From assembly GCF_000733945.1 (NCBI RefSeq), contig NZ_JPOL01000002.1, positions 196,001 through 260,000 of the forward strand: DNA of 64,000 nt, written 5' to 3'. The translations under genes and the position numbers were made by a program. This DNA comes from Flavimarina sp. Hel_I_48. GTDB lineage: Bacteria > Bacteroidota > Bacteroidia > Flavobacteriales > Flavobacteriaceae. Below the pieces are notes generated by a model that did no database searches, had not been told where the DNA came from, and was given only the letters and a program-made list of their open reading frames with translations. Within the stretch, counting starts at the first letter, position 1. The number at the start of each line of letters is the position of its first letter. This document shows positions 28,252-37,735 of the stretch, in pieces.

Positions 28252-30174
28252 ATGAATAAAATAGCACTTGCATTTTTGGCTTTGTCAGTTTTGGCTAGCT
28301 GTGATAAGAAATCTGAAGAAAGATGGTCGCAAAATGGCAATCTTTCCCTTTCTACTGAAAAACCTATGCGCGGTGAAAGCGTTCGGCTCAAGTATAAAAA
28401 GGCTGCGACAGGTACCGCTAAAGTTGACCTGCAGAGCATTTTGTACGTTATCGTAGATGATGAAGTATATGCTCAGGATCTGAATGTAGAGAATGGGGAT
28501 ACAACCTTTATTGAAACTATTAAAATCCCAGATTCCGCTACGGCTATTGCCTTTTTATTTAAGGCAGATAAAAAGATGGATACTAATAATGATAGCGGCT
28601 ATGTCTATGAACTTTATGATAAAGATGGTAATGAAATTCCTGGCAGCACATTAAGCGCACTCCATTTTAAATCTGGAATGGGCAGTTATCTCGCAGAAAT
28701 AAAATTTCAGCCAGAAGAAGCTGCAGAACAGTTGAAAAGTTCATTTAAAAATAATTCGGCAAATAAAGAGAAATTAATCCCTGAATATTTTGGTTTTATT
28801 AAACGTGCGGATGATACACTGGCTAAAAATCTTGCTGCAGAATATTCAGAACGCTATAAGAATAAAACAAATCTCAGCGAGGAAGATTATGACCAGTTGA
28901 CCTCGTTATACAGAATTCTGGGGAACGAGGATGCCAGCGATTCTATTCAACAGCTGGCAACAAAGGACTATGCAATGGGTACAATTGCCAACGAAAAAAG
29001 TTATAGGGAATTATTGGAGTTGACAACTGTTGAAGAAAAGGAGGGAAAATTTGCAGAAATTGACACTTCTTTTGAAAAGTCTTCTTGGATAAGGCCACAT
29101 GCCTTACAACAGCTCGCGGTGGGTTATATGGAAAAAGGCAATACTGAGAAGTTTCTGCAATATGCTTCAAAAATTGAGGATAAGGACCAACTGGCAAGCC
29201 TTTATAATTATCAGGCCTGGGAAATGGCCGGTCAGGATAAACAGCTGGACTTTGCATTAAAAATTTCCAAACGTTCTTTAGATTTAATGGAAGAGTTATT
29301 GGAAAATCCTGAAAACAAACCCAATTATCTTACAGAAAGCCAATTTAAAGACCAGCTAGAAGGTTCTGAAAAAATGTACATTGATACGTATGCTTTTATA
29401 CTTTTCAAGGAAGGAAAAATCAAAGATGCGCTTTCTTATCAGGAAAAAGCTATAGGTAATGGCAAAAACCCAGAAACAAATGAGCACTATATTCAATATT
29501 TAATCGCTGATCATCAGTATGATAAAGCACAATCTAATGCTGAGGTTTTTATTAAAGAAAATGCGGCTACAACAAAAATCAAGGAATTCTTAAAAGAAGC
29601 GTATACTAACGGCGGCAAAAAGCAAGAAGACTTTGAAGGTTATTTAATCGCCTTAGAAGAGACCGCAAAGAAAAAGGCAAAGTCAGACCTTAAAGAAAGT
29701 ATGATTGACGATGAGGCACCACAATTCAGCCTTATAAATCTTGATGGAGAACAAGTAACACTCGCAGATCTCAAGGGAAAAACGGTGGTTTTAGACTTTT
29801 GGGCAACCTGGTGCGGTCCTTGCAAAAGTTCTTTTCCGGGCATGCAAATGGCTGTTGACAAGTTTAAAGATGATCCTAATGTTGCGTTTTTATTTGTTGA
29901 TACCTGGGAGAGCAGCACCGGCGAAGAGCGAATGGAAAGCGTTAGTGAATTTATCAAACAAAACAAGTATTCATTTAATGTTCTAATGGATGTGCCCCTG
30001 GAAGAAGGCAGCAGGGAATATAAAGTAGTAAGTGAGTATGGTGTTGATGGTATTCCCACTAAATTTGTTCTGGGACCTGATGGTCGTGTGAAATTTAAAG
30101 CCGTAGGTTATTCTGGAAGCACAGATGCCCTAGCTTCTGAAATAGAATTGATGATAGAACTGACACAATCATAG
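28252..30174 (+). CDS. TlpA-like thioredoxin-fold lipoprotein with long N-terminal region
   Basis: 640 residues. Lipobox LASC near residue 16, then about 470 residues with no recognised catalytic motif: an N-terminal beta-type domain and a helical, TPR-like stretch. The C-terminal 150 residues are a TlpA/AhpC-type redoxin domain with FSLINLDGEQVTLADLKGK, WCGPC (C521, C524) and the cis-Pro loop GIPTKF. It should reduce disulfides or work in cytochrome assembly in the periplasm, anchored to a membrane. The start of the redoxin domain is preceded by a Lys-rich linker. The long helical region presumably contributes partner binding. Confidence 0.87.
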   Translation: MNKIALAFLALSVLASCDKKSEERWSQNGNLSLSTEKPMRGESVRLKYKKAATGTAKVDLQSILYVIVDDEVYAQDLNVENGDTTFIETIKIPDSATAIAFLFKADKKMDTNNDSGYVYELYDKDGNEIPGSTLSALHFKSGMGSYLAEIKFQPEEAAEQLKSSFKNNSANKEKLIPEYFGFIKRADDTLAKNLAAEYSERYKNKTNLSEEDYDQLTSLYRILGNEDASDSIQQLATKDYAMGTIANEKSYRELLELTTVEEKEGKFAEIDTSFEKSSWIRPHALQQLAVGYMEKGNTEKFLQYASKIEDKDQLASLYNYQAWEMAGQDKQLDFALKISKRSLDLMEELLENPENKPNYLTESQFKDQLEGSEKMYIDTYAFILFKEGKIKDALSYQEKAIGNGKNPETNEHYIQYLIADHQYDKAQSNAEVFIKENAATTKIKEFLKEAYTNGGKKQEDFEGYLIALEETAKKKAKSDLKESMIDDEAPQFSLINLDGEQVTLADLKGKTVVLDFWATWCGPCKSSFPGMQMAVDKFKDDPNVAFLFVDTWESSTGEERMESVSEFIKQNKYSFNVLMDVPLEEGSREYKVVSEYGVDGIPTKFVLGPDGRVKFKAVGYSGSTDALASEIELMIELTQS

Positions 30175-30251
30175 TACTTAATAAAACGGATCAAAAACCT
30201 CATAAATTGACCATTTTAGGGGATTTTTCTGTATTAAACAGAAACTTATGA

Positions 30252-31118
30252 TTAATGATAATTCAAAAAAAGGTTGGACGCTTCATTATGTGCAGACTCA
30301 AAACTCATGGGACGAACGCCAGTATCTATTTTCTTTGTGTTAAAATACGATAACATTTTTTCAGTAGGCATATTTCCCGTGAGCTCATCTTTTGCCATGG
30401 GACATCCCCCATAACCCTGAATGGCACCGTCAAAACGATTACAACCTGCAGTATATGCCGCATTTAATTTTTCAAACCAGGCGCCAGGCGTGGTATGCAA
30501 ATGCGCCCCGAATTCTATGGTCGGGTATTTTGGAATAAGGTGGGAAAAAAGATAATGTATGGTCTCTGCATCAGAACTTCCCACAGTATCAGATAAGGAA
30601 AGGATTTTTACTCCCATACTAGCCAATTTATCTGCCCATTCTGCGACAATTTCCACATTCCAGGGATCACCATAAGGATTGCCAAAACCCATTGATATAT
30701 ACGTCACTACTTCCTTATTTGCTTTATTTGCCGTCTCAAGGATTTCTTTTAAAACATCCACAGATTGCTCAATTGTTTTGTGGGTATTCCTCATCTGAAA
30801 ATTTTCAGAAATACTGAATGGATAACCCAGATAATCAATGTTTTCGTGCTGAGAAGCATCTTCTGCCCCTCGAGCATTGGCAACAATGGCAAGTAATTTT
30901 GTATTTGTCCTGGTTAAATCCAGACCGGACAGAACGTCTGCGGTATCCTGCATTTGTGGTATGGCTTTGGGCGAGACAAAACTGCCAAAATCAAGAGTGT
31001 CAAAACCACAACGCAATAAAGCCTGAATATACTGTATCTTCTTTTCGGTAGGTATAGGTTTTTTTATGCCCTGCATAGCATCTCTTGGGCATTCCACTAC
31101 TTTTATAGTTTCTGGCAT
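30252..31118 (-). CDS. Hydroxymethylglutaryl-CoA lyase-like enzyme (HMGL family)
   Basis: 288 residues, a TIM barrel of the HMGL/aconitate-type lyase family. ECPRDAMQG at the N terminus carries the Arg-Asp pair, GAHLHTTPG the metal-binding His pair, and GYGGCPMAKDELTGN the Gly-rich loop with the catalytic Cys expected of HMG-CoA lyases. It would cleave HMG-CoA to acetyl-CoA and acetoacetate in leucine breakdown. A related homocitrate or methylmalate synthase role is less likely given the GGCP loop. No other leucine-pathway genes are adjacent. It has its own TATATTTG box. Confidence 0.88.
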   Translation of the reverse strand: MPETIKVVECPRDAMQGIKKPIPTEKKIQYIQALLRCGFDTLDFGSFVSPKAIPQMQDTADVLSGLDLTRTNTKLLAIVANARGAEDASQHENIDYLGYPFSISENFQMRNTHKTIEQSVDVLKEILETANKANKEVVTYISMGFGNPYGDPWNVEIVAEWADKLASMGVKILSLSDTVGSSDAETIHYLFSHLIPKYPTIEFGAHLHTTPGAWFEKLNAAYTAGCNRFDGAIQGYGGCPMAKDELTGNMPTEKMLSYFNTKKIDTGVRPMSFESAHNEASNLFLNYH

Positions 31119-31134
31119 TTGATCAATTCTATAT

Positions 31135-31142
31135 CAAATATA
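31135..31142 (-). promoter_or_regulatory. -7 promoter box for the HMG-CoA lyase gene
   Basis: Minus strand TATATTTG, ending 16 bases before the ATG at 31118. A TTG lies 24 bases further upstream, slightly beyond the usual spacing. Confidence 0.45.
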
Positions 31143-31182
31143 CAATTTAAGGATACACTTGATAAGCAAAATTCAATAGAGG

Positions 31183-33138
31183 TCATTCTCCTTTACATTT
31201 AGGTATTACCAAGGTGAAATTAGAACCTCTGCCCACAGTACTTTTAACCTCAATGCCTCCACCCATTGCTTTTGCAATTTCACTGCATAATATCAGTCCT
31301 ATGCCATTACCCACTTCATCACCAGTACCTTTACGTGTATATCGTTGTCGTTCTACAAAAATCTGATCTATTTTGTCCTGACTTATCCCTAAACCGTTAT
31401 CTATAACTGATAAACGGGACTCCTTTTCGTTAGTGCTCGCTTCAAATCGTATGGTACCTCCTGGGACGGTAAACTTAATAGCATTGTTTATTAAATTTCT
31501 CATTACCACTTCTATTACCTGGGCGTCTGCATAAACCTCAAAATCTTCTGGTATTTGATTTGTTATGGTTAACTCTTTTTTGCTAATGGAGACGCGCTCA
31601 ACATCTATAATTGACTGTATCACGGTACAGGCATTAAGGTTTTTGCGATAAAACTTATAACCTTCCATTTGTGATTTAGTCCAGGTAAGGGCGCCGTCCA
31701 ACAGATTATATAAACTTTCGGCCTGCCTGCTCAATTCTGATGTGAGCAGGTTTAATTCTTGTTCACTAAAATCACTTATGTTATCCTTCAGCATATTTAT
31801 GCTTGTCATTATAGCTCCAAGTGGACTTTTTACATCATGTGCCACAATAGAAAATAGATTGTTCTTTTGCGTATTTTGTTTTTCTAGATTTCTATTATCT
31901 CTATTTAGAACTTTTTGTTTTGTCTGCAAGCGAATGTTTGCTTTCTGGTTAACTTCATACATTCTACTAAGGACCAAAACCAGTATTAATAGAATAAAAA
32001 TAAAAACCCCAACGCTCCAAATGAGATTGCGCTGATTAATAATTTTAAGGTTATTTAATTCTGCTTCATGCCTTAATAGTTTGTTCTCATTCTCTTTTTG
32101 AGATATGTTCGATTTAACCTTAAGATTTTCTCTTATTTGAACTTGATCAATATTTTGAAGCTCTTCATTTAATACTTGGTATTTCTCTGCATAAACAAGC
32201 GCTTCTTCAAACTGGCCACTACTTTTATAAAATTGACTTTTAATTTGATAAAACTGCATAATTATCGTTTTATCACTGGCATTTAGGACTTTTTCTTCAA
32301 GCTCATTAAGCTGAACTTTCGCTTCTCCCATTCTATCAAGCCCCACTAAACTACCTACTTTGTATATTCTGGCACGCGTATCGTATTGAATGGGTATATC
32401 TTTGTAGGTCAAAGCCTGAATAAGATAGCTCAAAGCTTCTGGGTAACTTTGCATCTTTAAACGTGCCGTACCCATGTGATAATAGGCTGTTGCGAGTTTT
32501 CTCTTATCCTTAAGCCGTAAACTAAGATCAATTGCCTGTTCAGCATAAAATACGGCACTATCTAATTGCTTGAGTTCAAGGTTAACCTCACTGAGATTTA
32601 AAACAAAAACAAGATAAAGCTCGGGGTGCTGAAAACGATCCAGTATTTTTAAACCCTTTTTATAATTATATAGACTGCTATTGTAATCTTTTATATAAAA
32701 ATCGTTTGCCCCCAGATTATTATATACCCCAGCTAATTTCGTAGTGTCACCTACATTAGAATAATACTTCTCTGCCTTAATTAATTCTAACATAGCTTTC
32801 GTATTGTTGCTAGTTATCATATAATATACACCCCTTCTATTATTTGCAGCAGCGAGAGCACGATCGTTAGAAAAATTTTCCCCTATTAATTTTAAAGTAT
32901 CAATATAGGCAAGGGCAGAATCTGGATCTATATAGAGATATTCAAGACTTAACCTATTATATAAATCTATTTTCAAGGTATCATGTGAAGTCTTTTCAAT
33001 AGCTTCTTTTAAAGAGTCGATTACCTTTGACTGGGACCAAAGACTTATTGAAAAGTTCAGATATATAAAAATGAAAAATAACCCAAAATTTAATATATTG
33101 GGTATTCCATATTTGATTTTCTTCAACTTTACACTCAA
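31183..33138 (-). CDS. TPR-containing sensor histidine kinase without receiver (kinase C)
   Basis: 651 residues: signal or membrane segment (about 12-34), periplasmic TPR repeats (about 40-340), a coiled coil, one membrane helix near 375-395, HisKA with H434 in FSIVAHDVKSPLG and HATPase_c with NLINNAIKF, DNGLGIS and GNGIGL. The protein ends at the ATPase domain, with no receiver, unlike kinases A and B, and its H-box (HDVKSP) differs from theirs (HEMRTP). Start is TTG 33138; no ATG lies near. There is no response regulator gene beside it, so its partner lies elsewhere. Confidence 0.87.
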   Translation of the reverse strand: MSVKLKKIKYGIPNILNFGLFFIFIYLNFSISLWSQSKVIDSLKEAIEKTSHDTLKIDLYNRLSLEYLYIDPDSALAYIDTLKLIGENFSNDRALAAANNRRGVYYMITSNNTKAMLELIKAEKYYSNVGDTTKLAGVYNNLGANDFYIKDYNSSLYNYKKGLKILDRFQHPELYLVFVLNLSEVNLELKQLDSAVFYAEQAIDLSLRLKDKRKLATAYYHMGTARLKMQSYPEALSYLIQALTYKDIPIQYDTRARIYKVGSLVGLDRMGEAKVQLNELEEKVLNASDKTIIMQFYQIKSQFYKSSGQFEEALVYAEKYQVLNEELQNIDQVQIRENLKVKSNISQKENENKLLRHEAELNNLKIINQRNLIWSVGVFIFILLILVLVLSRMYEVNQKANIRLQTKQKVLNRDNRNLEKQNTQKNNLFSIVAHDVKSPLGAIMTSINMLKDNISDFSEQELNLLTSELSRQAESLYNLLDGALTWTKSQMEGYKFYRKNLNACTVIQSIIDVERVSISKKELTITNQIPEDFEVYADAQVIEVVMRNLINNAIKFTVPGGTIRFEASTNEKESRLSVIDNGLGISQDKIDQIFVERQRYTRKGTGDEVGNGIGLILCSEIAKAMGGGIEVKSTVGRGSNFTLVIPKCKGE

Positions 33139-33161
33139 ATGAATTTATTATAAAAATCGGT

Positions 33162-33169
33162 CAAAAATA
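33162..33169 (-). promoter_or_regulatory. -7 promoter box for kinase C
   Basis: Minus strand TATTTTTG, ending 23 bases before the TTG start at 33138; this supports that start. Confidence 0.45.
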
Positions 33170-33195
33170 GTGAAAATATCGACAAACAACGATAT

Positions 33196-34218
33196 TTAAG
33201 GGGTTCTATTTATTAATTTCATGTTAATTTCTTTTATAATATTTGGTCCTTCATATATAAAACCGGTATATACTTGAATAAGCGATGCACCGGCTGCAAG
33301 CTTTTCAAGAGCATCTTCAGCATTATTGATCCCTCCTACGCCAATTATGGGAAAGTGTGTTGAACTGTGTTGCGAAAGAAATTTAATGATCTCAGTAGAT
33401 TTCTTTTTTAATGGTTTACCACTAAGACCGCCCTGTTCCTTTTTATTATTACTACTAAGATTTTGACGGTCTGTGGTTGTATTTGTCGCTATCACACCTG
33501 CAATACCCGTACTCTCAACTATATCAATAATATCCATAAGTTGGGTATCAGTGAGATCTGGGGCAATCTTGAGCAATATGGGTTTTGGTTTTCGTGCTAC
33601 GCCACCATTTATTTTCATAAGGGCATTGAGCAATTTCTTTAAAGGCCTCTTTTCCTGTAATTCCCTTAAATTAGGAGTATTAGGCGAACTAACATTTACT
33701 ACAAAATAATCAACATAATCAAAAAGCGCCTCAAAACTGTAGATATAATCTGAAGCTGCATCTTCATTCGGGGTAGATTTATTCTTACCTATGTTCCCGC
33801 CTATTAGGACGCCTTTATTTTTTCTGAGTCGCTTTACCGCTTCATCCACACCACCATTATTAAAACCCATACGGTTCACAATGGCATGATCTTCTTTCAA
33901 GCGAAAAAGACGCTTTTTAGGATTACCTGCCTGAGGTTTTGGTGTTAAAGTACCTATTTCTATAAAGCCAAAACCAAAATTAGAAAGTTCGTTATAAAGT
34001 TTCGCATCTTTATCAAAACCAGCCGCAAGTCCCACTGGATTCTTAAATTTAAGCCCAAAAACCTCTCTTTCAAGTCGCTTATCTTCTATGGTATAAAGTG
34101 ACCTTACAAGAGGCCCCAAGCCAAGTTTGTTTATGATTTTGATCATTTTAAAACTAAAATGATGAACATTTTCTGGGTCAAACTTAAAAAGTAGGGGTCT
34201 TAAAATCTTTGTATACAT
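33196..34218 (-). CDS. pyrD: Dihydroorotate dehydrogenase (quinone), class 2
   Basis: 340 residues. Oxidises dihydroorotate to orotate in pyrimidine synthesis using FMN and membrane quinone. The amphipathic N-terminal helix region (about 1-45), [28 protein letters not shown], and the class 2 catalytic segment [14 protein letters not shown] with Ser as base are all present. The C-terminal FMN loops GGLSGKPL and GVGGI complete the barrel. The inner-membrane face is its expected location. It is a single gene with a promoter box at 34235. Confidence 0.96.
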   Translation of the reverse strand: MYTKILRPLLFKFDPENVHHFSFKMIKIINKLGLGPLVRSLYTIEDKRLEREVFGLKFKNPVGLAAGFDKDAKLYNELSNFGFGFIEIGTLTPKPQAGNPKKRLFRLKEDHAIVNRMGFNNGGVDEAVKRLRKNKGVLIGGNIGKNKSTPNEDAASDYIYSFEALFDYVDYFVVNVSSPNTPNLRELQEKRPLKKLLNALMKINGGVARKPKPILLKIAPDLTDTQLMDIIDIVESTGIAGVIATNTTTDRQNLSSNNKKEQGGLSGKPLKKKSTEIIKFLSQHSSTHFPIIGVGGINNAEDALEKLAAGASLIQVYTGFIYEGPNIIKEINMKLINRTP

Positions 34219-34234
34219 ATAGTGGGTTATACTA

Positions 34235-34242
34235 CAAAATTA
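34235..34242 (-). promoter_or_regulatory. -7 promoter box for pyrD
   Basis: Minus strand TAATTTTG, a TAnnTTTG match ending 16 bases before the ATG at 34218. Confidence 0.45.
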
Positions 34243-34344
34243 GTCATTTAAAGACTCAAACTCCAGATTTATTAGACAACAGCGTTTTTTTACTTGTCAT
34301 CCCCATTACATTCTTCTAGTTTTACTAACTTATAAAAACAACAA

Positions 34345-35580
34345 ATGATCGATAAAAATAAACTCATTGACCGATTTTTAACCTACGTGAAAATCGATAC
34401 CCAAAGTGATCCTTTGAGTAATGAAACTCCCAGTACCGCAAAACAATGGGATCTGGCCCGGCTACTGGCAAGGCAATTAAAAGAGATGGGACTTGATGAT
34501 GTGAGCATTGACAACAATGGGTATATAATGGCAAGTCTTCCCGCAAATGTATCTGAAAAGGTACCGGTAATAGGTTTTATAGCGCATTATGATACAACAC
34601 CAGATTTTACGGGAACAGGAGTAAATCCCCAGCGTATAGACAACTACGATGGACAGGATATTACGCTCAATCAGGAAAAAAACATTGTACTGCGATCCAC
34701 TGAATTTGATGAGCTTCTGGATTATAAGGGACAAACACTTATTACAACAGATGGAAACACATTACTGGGAGCAGATGACAAGGCAGGTATTACCGAAATA
34801 ATGGAAGCATTTTCCTACCTGATTGCGCATCCCGAAATTAAACACGGAACCTTAAAAATAGGCTTTACTCCAGACGAGGAAATAGGGCGAGGCGCACACA
34901 AATTCGATGTTGAAAAATTTGGGGCAGACTGGGCATATACAATGGACGGGAGTCAGCTTGGTGAACTCGAGTATGAGAATTTTAATGCAGCCGGGGCAAA
35001 GATTACAATTAAAGGAAAGAGCGTTCACCCGGGGTACGCAAAAGGTAAAATGCGTAATAGCATATATATTGCACAGGATTTTATCAACTCGCTGCCCCGT
35101 ATGGAGACACCAGAACATACCAGTGATCGAGAAGGTTTCTTCCATCTTAATGGGATCAGGGGAGACGTTGAAGAGACCCACCTTGATTATATCATAAGAG
35201 ATCATGATACGAAGCATTTTAACGCGAGAAAGGCTTTTATTTTCAAACTGGCCGAAGAGATCAATGCTCAATATGAGGAGGAGATCATTACTATCCAGAT
35301 TAAGGATCAGTACAAAAACATGCGCGAGAAAATCGAACCTATGATGCATATCGTTGATCTTGCGGAAAAAGCGATGCGGGCGACTGGCATAAAACCTATA
35401 ATAAAACCCATACGTGGTGGTACAGATGGCTCTCAACTCTCTTTTATGGGATTACCCTGTCCCAATATCTTTGCAGGGGGCCATAACTTTCATGGAAGGT
35501 TTGAATATGTACCGGCAGAGAGCATGGTCAAAGCCACGGAAGTAATTGTAAAAATCGCCGAGCTTGCGATAGATATATAA
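34345..35580 (+). CDS. pepT: Peptidase T (tripeptide aminopeptidase)
   Basis: 411 residues, M20B family, two zinc ions. HYDTTPDF carries the first ligand His and Asp, [10 protein letters not shown] the bridging Asp, PDEEIGRG the catalytic Glu and a ligand, YTMDGS another Asp, and GGHNFHG the last His. The dimerisation domain lies between about 210 and 320. It removes N-terminal residues from tripeptides in the cytoplasm. All expected active-site residues are visible. It converges on yajC with a bidirectional terminator between. Confidence 0.96.
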   Translation: MIDKNKLIDRFLTYVKIDTQSDPLSNETPSTAKQWDLARLLARQLKEMGLDDVSIDNNGYIMASLPANVSEKVPVIGFIAHYDTTPDFTGTGVNPQRIDNYDGQDITLNQEKNIVLRSTEFDELLDYKGQTLITTDGNTLLGADDKAGITEIMEAFSYLIAHPEIKHGTLKIGFTPDEEIGRGAHKFDVEKFGADWAYTMDGSQLGELEYENFNAAGAKITIKGKSVHPGYAKGKMRNSIYIAQDFINSLPRMETPEHTSDREGFFHLNGIRGDVEETHLDYIIRDHDTKHFNARKAFIFKLAEEINAQYEEEIITIQIKDQYKNMREKIEPMMHIVDLAEKAMRATGIKPIIKPIRGGTDGSQLSFMGLPCPNIFAGGHNFHGRFEYVPAESMVKATEVIVKIAELAIDI

Positions 35581-35645
35581 AAAATTGATCTAATTGATGA
35601 AAGAAACAACCGCGTTTGAACTAGTTCGCTCTTAATTATAAACAT

Positions 35646-35676
35646 AAAAAAATCCGTGCCGGGCACGGATTTTTTT
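35646..35676. terminator. Bidirectional terminator between pepT and yajC
   Basis: ATCCGTGCC and GGCACGGAT form a stem flanked by an A-run (left) and a T-run (right), fit for transcripts arriving from both convergent genes. Confidence 0.88.
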
Positions 35677-35702
35677 ATGTTTTATATAGAATTCAGCTAA
35701 AC

Positions 35703-36002
35703 CTATTTCTTAACAGGAGTAGCTGGTTCATTCAATTTCTTGCTCATTTCTAATGAAAGCGCAGAACGTTCATATTTTAACTTGCCAGCACCAGATTCTA
35801 GAATACAGGTACCATCATTATTCAATTCCAGCACTTTACCATGAAGTCCAGATTTAGTAACAACGCGATCCCCTCTTTTGAGCTCTTCAGCAAATTTCTT
35901 CTCCTTTTTTTGCCGTTGCATCTGTGGGCGTATCATAAAAAGATACACAACCAGTACCATTAAAATTATAGGCAAAAATTGGGTTAAATTTTCCATTCCC
36001 AT
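35703..36002 (-). CDS. yajC: Sec translocon accessory subunit YajC
   Basis: 99 residues. One N-terminal membrane helix (about 8-24) followed by the YajC signature MIRPQMQRQKKEKKF and a small cytoplasmic domain with GDRVVTKSGLHGKV. YajC associates with SecDF and the SecYEG channel in the inner membrane. It begins just after the stop of the DUF1573 gene (three bases) and is the last gene of nusB-DUF1573-yajC, an order I know from other Flavobacteriia. Confidence 0.95.
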   Translation of the reverse strand: MGMENLTQFLPIILMVLVVYLFMIRPQMQRQKKEKKFAEELKRGDRVVTKSGLHGKVLELNNDGTCILESGAGKLKYERSALSLEMSKKLNEPATPVKK

Positions 36003-36005
36003 AAA

Positions 36006-36479
36006 TTAGCTTTTAGCTGGTGCGGTTCCGTCAGCAGGTTCAACAAAGGCTTTGATCTTTAATTGTTCAGAACCATTTTGCGTATTTGCAGTTACCGTAA
36101 CGACTTTAGTCACTTCGTTAAGACCACTACCATTATATTTTACTAAAAGTTCGCCTTCTTCACCTGGAGCGATTGGCTCTTTTGGAGGTTCAGGAACGGT
36201 ACAGCCACAAGTACTGGTTGCGTTGACAATCACTAAGGGCGCGTCGCCATTGTTCTTAAATTTAAAAACATGCTCCACATTGGTTCCACGGGAAATTTTA
36301 CCGAAGTCAAACTCAGTCTCTTCAAACTCCATAGTGGCCATAGAAGATGAACTGGCATCCCTACTGGCAGCCATTTCAACATTCTCGCTTTTAACCATAT
36401 TAGAAGCATTGCCCTTATCTTTACAAGAAGTAAATCCAAGTGCTAGTACTGCACTTAAGGTAATCACTAATTTTTTCAT
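36006..36479 (-). CDS. DUF1573 lipoprotein
   Basis: 157 residues. Lipobox FTSC at about residues 16-19, a Ser/Ala-rich linker, then one DUF1573 domain: FDFGKISRGTNVEHVFKFKN, followed by TSTCGCTVPE with its paired Cys. DUF1573 is an Ig-like fold related to ASPM-SPD-2-Hydin domains and abundant in Bacteroidota envelopes; its function is unknown. It lies between nusB (38-base gap with an internal promoter box) and yajC (3-base gap). Confidence 0.9.
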   Translation of the reverse strand: MKKLVITLSAVLALGFTSCKDKGNASNMVKSENVEMAASRDASSSSMATMEFEETEFDFGKISRGTNVEHVFKFKNNGDAPLVIVNATSTCGCTVPEPPKEPIAPGEEGELLVKYNGSGLNEVTKVVTVTANTQNGSEQLKIKAFVEPADGTAPAKS

Positions 36480-36498
36480 AATCCTAAATTTTAAGGTT

Positions 36499-36506
36499 CA
36501 AAAATA
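36499..36506 (-). promoter_or_regulatory. Internal -7 promoter box for DUF1573-yajC
   Basis: Minus strand TATTTTTG ending 19 bases before the ATG at 36479, in the short gap after nusB. It suggests these two genes can be transcribed without nusB. Confidence 0.4.
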
Positions 36507-36517
36507 CAAATTTTTAA

Positions 36518-37465
36518 TTACTCCACTAGACCACGCCCTATTTTGTTTAGGCGCTTTTCATTAGCATATTGCTTTACAAGGCGATCAAGTACACCATTGA
36601 TAAAAACACTACTTTTAGGAGTGCTATATTCTTTGGCCAGCTCGAGATACTCATTGATTGTTACTTTAATAGGTATCGAAGAAAATAGTAAAAATTCCCC
36701 TAAAGCCATTTTTAGTAATATCTTATCCAGGATCGCAATTCTATCCTGATCCCAGTTGGGCGTGTTCCCTTCAATCTCAGCCTCAAGCATAGAATCATTT
36801 TCTACAGAACGTCGCAATAGATTTCTGGCAAAATGCTCATCTTCGGCATCTTTGTATAGCTTAGGCAAAATGGAAGTTTCAGGAGAATTGGGTTTTATCT
36901 TACCTAATTTCTTAACGATTGTAGTATTAATTACCGGGAAATCATCTGTCCATGTGATGCGATAATCCTCCAGATAATCGTAAAGTTTATCATTTGGCGC
37001 AATGAGCTCACTAAAAAATTCTATGACAAAAGCACGATCTTCTTTGAAAGAAGTTTGCGCTTTCTCCATATAGATCTTGTAAATATCACTCTGCAGTAAC
37101 TCTTCAAAAATGATGTTTACATATTCACTGTCAAGCCTCCAGTTGTTGAGTTTTCTTTGTTCGAGTTCTTTTTTAAGCTCCTCATTAGCTGCAAGTTTTA
37201 CCAGCAGCTCATTATCCACAAAGCGACGGTTGGGATTTTTATCTTCAGCAGTGGCCAGCATTTTTTGCTGTGACCGTTCCTGGTATTCAATGGCATGCGC
37301 ATGCACTTCAATGATAAGATCTACCATGACCAGATAAAGGTCGTACATCTGGGCAATACTCGACCTTAAAAATTTCTCTTCTTTAATTAAATTGTTATTT
37401 TCAGCTTGGGAAAGCGCATAGAGCGCCTGCATGACTTTAATACGAATATGCCGTCTGTTGAGCAT
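36518..37465 (-). CDS. nusB: Transcription antitermination factor NusB, long Bacteroidota form
   Basis: 315 residues, more than twice the 140 of E. coli NusB. RRHIRIKVMQALYAL at the N terminus is the NusB opening helix; the central 160 residues are an insertion rich in charged helices; the C-terminal part (about 225-305) has the NusB core with ILLKMALGEF, FSSIPIKVTINEYLELAKEYSTPKSSVFINGVLD. It binds boxA RNA with S10 (NusE) to prevent early termination in rRNA operons. The long form is typical of the phylum. It has its own promoter (37545-37578). Confidence 0.93.
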   Translation of the reverse strand: MLNRRHIRIKVMQALYALSQAENNNLIKEEKFLRSSIAQMYDLYLVMVDLIIEVHAHAIEYQERSQQKMLATAEDKNPNRRFVDNELLVKLAANEELKKELEQRKLNNWRLDSEYVNIIFEELLQSDIYKIYMEKAQTSFKEDRAFVIEFFSELIAPNDKLYDYLEDYRITWTDDFPVINTTIVKKLGKIKPNSPETSILPKLYKDAEDEHFARNLLRRSVENDSMLEAEIEGNTPNWDQDRIAILDKILLKMALGEFLLFSSIPIKVTINEYLELAKEYSTPKSSVFINGVLDRLVKQYANEKRLNKIGRGLVE

Positions 37466-37544
37466 GGTGGTGGGAGGCTTAAAAATTTAAATGTAGTTAA
37501 AAGACGGCAACTCTTCTATTGACCCTCTTTTTTTTATTGTGGGG

Positions 37545-37578
37545 CAAAAATAAGCGTTTTGTGATTGTATATGGCAAA
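37545..37578 (-). promoter_or_regulatory. Promoter for nusB (-33 TTTG and -7 TATTTTTG)
   Basis: On the minus strand TTTG (37575-37578) and TATTTTTG (37545-37552) are 22 bases apart, which fits the Bacteroidota arrangement. A leader of about 79 bases follows to the ATG at 37465. Confidence 0.55.
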
Positions 37579-37621
37579 TAAATGCATTCATTTTGAACGA
37601 TGCTAACAAGGCCTTAATACG

Positions 37622-37629
37622 TATCTTTG
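37622..37629 (+). promoter_or_regulatory. -7 promoter box for the ABC exporter gene
   Basis: TATCTTTG on the plus strand, 106 bases before the ATG at 37736. A TTTTG at 37591 is 26 bases upstream, rather far for a -33 element. Confidence 0.4.
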
Positions 37630-37735
37630 TGCGCCGGAAATAGAAATTTCCCCAAAACGTAAATTGATATAAAAAAAGCCTTCCCGAAGAAATTTTTATA
37701 TTGGATTTTCCTTTTTAGCGAAAGCGATCTTACCT

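Noticed and set aside
34852..35436. Open frame of 194 codons on the minus strand inside pepT
   Set aside because: Complete overlap with a well-conserved enzyme gene; composition is typical of an antisense frame.
36052..36564. Open frame of 170 codons opposite the DUF1573 gene
   Set aside because: Antisense to a clear lipoprotein gene and the end of nusB.
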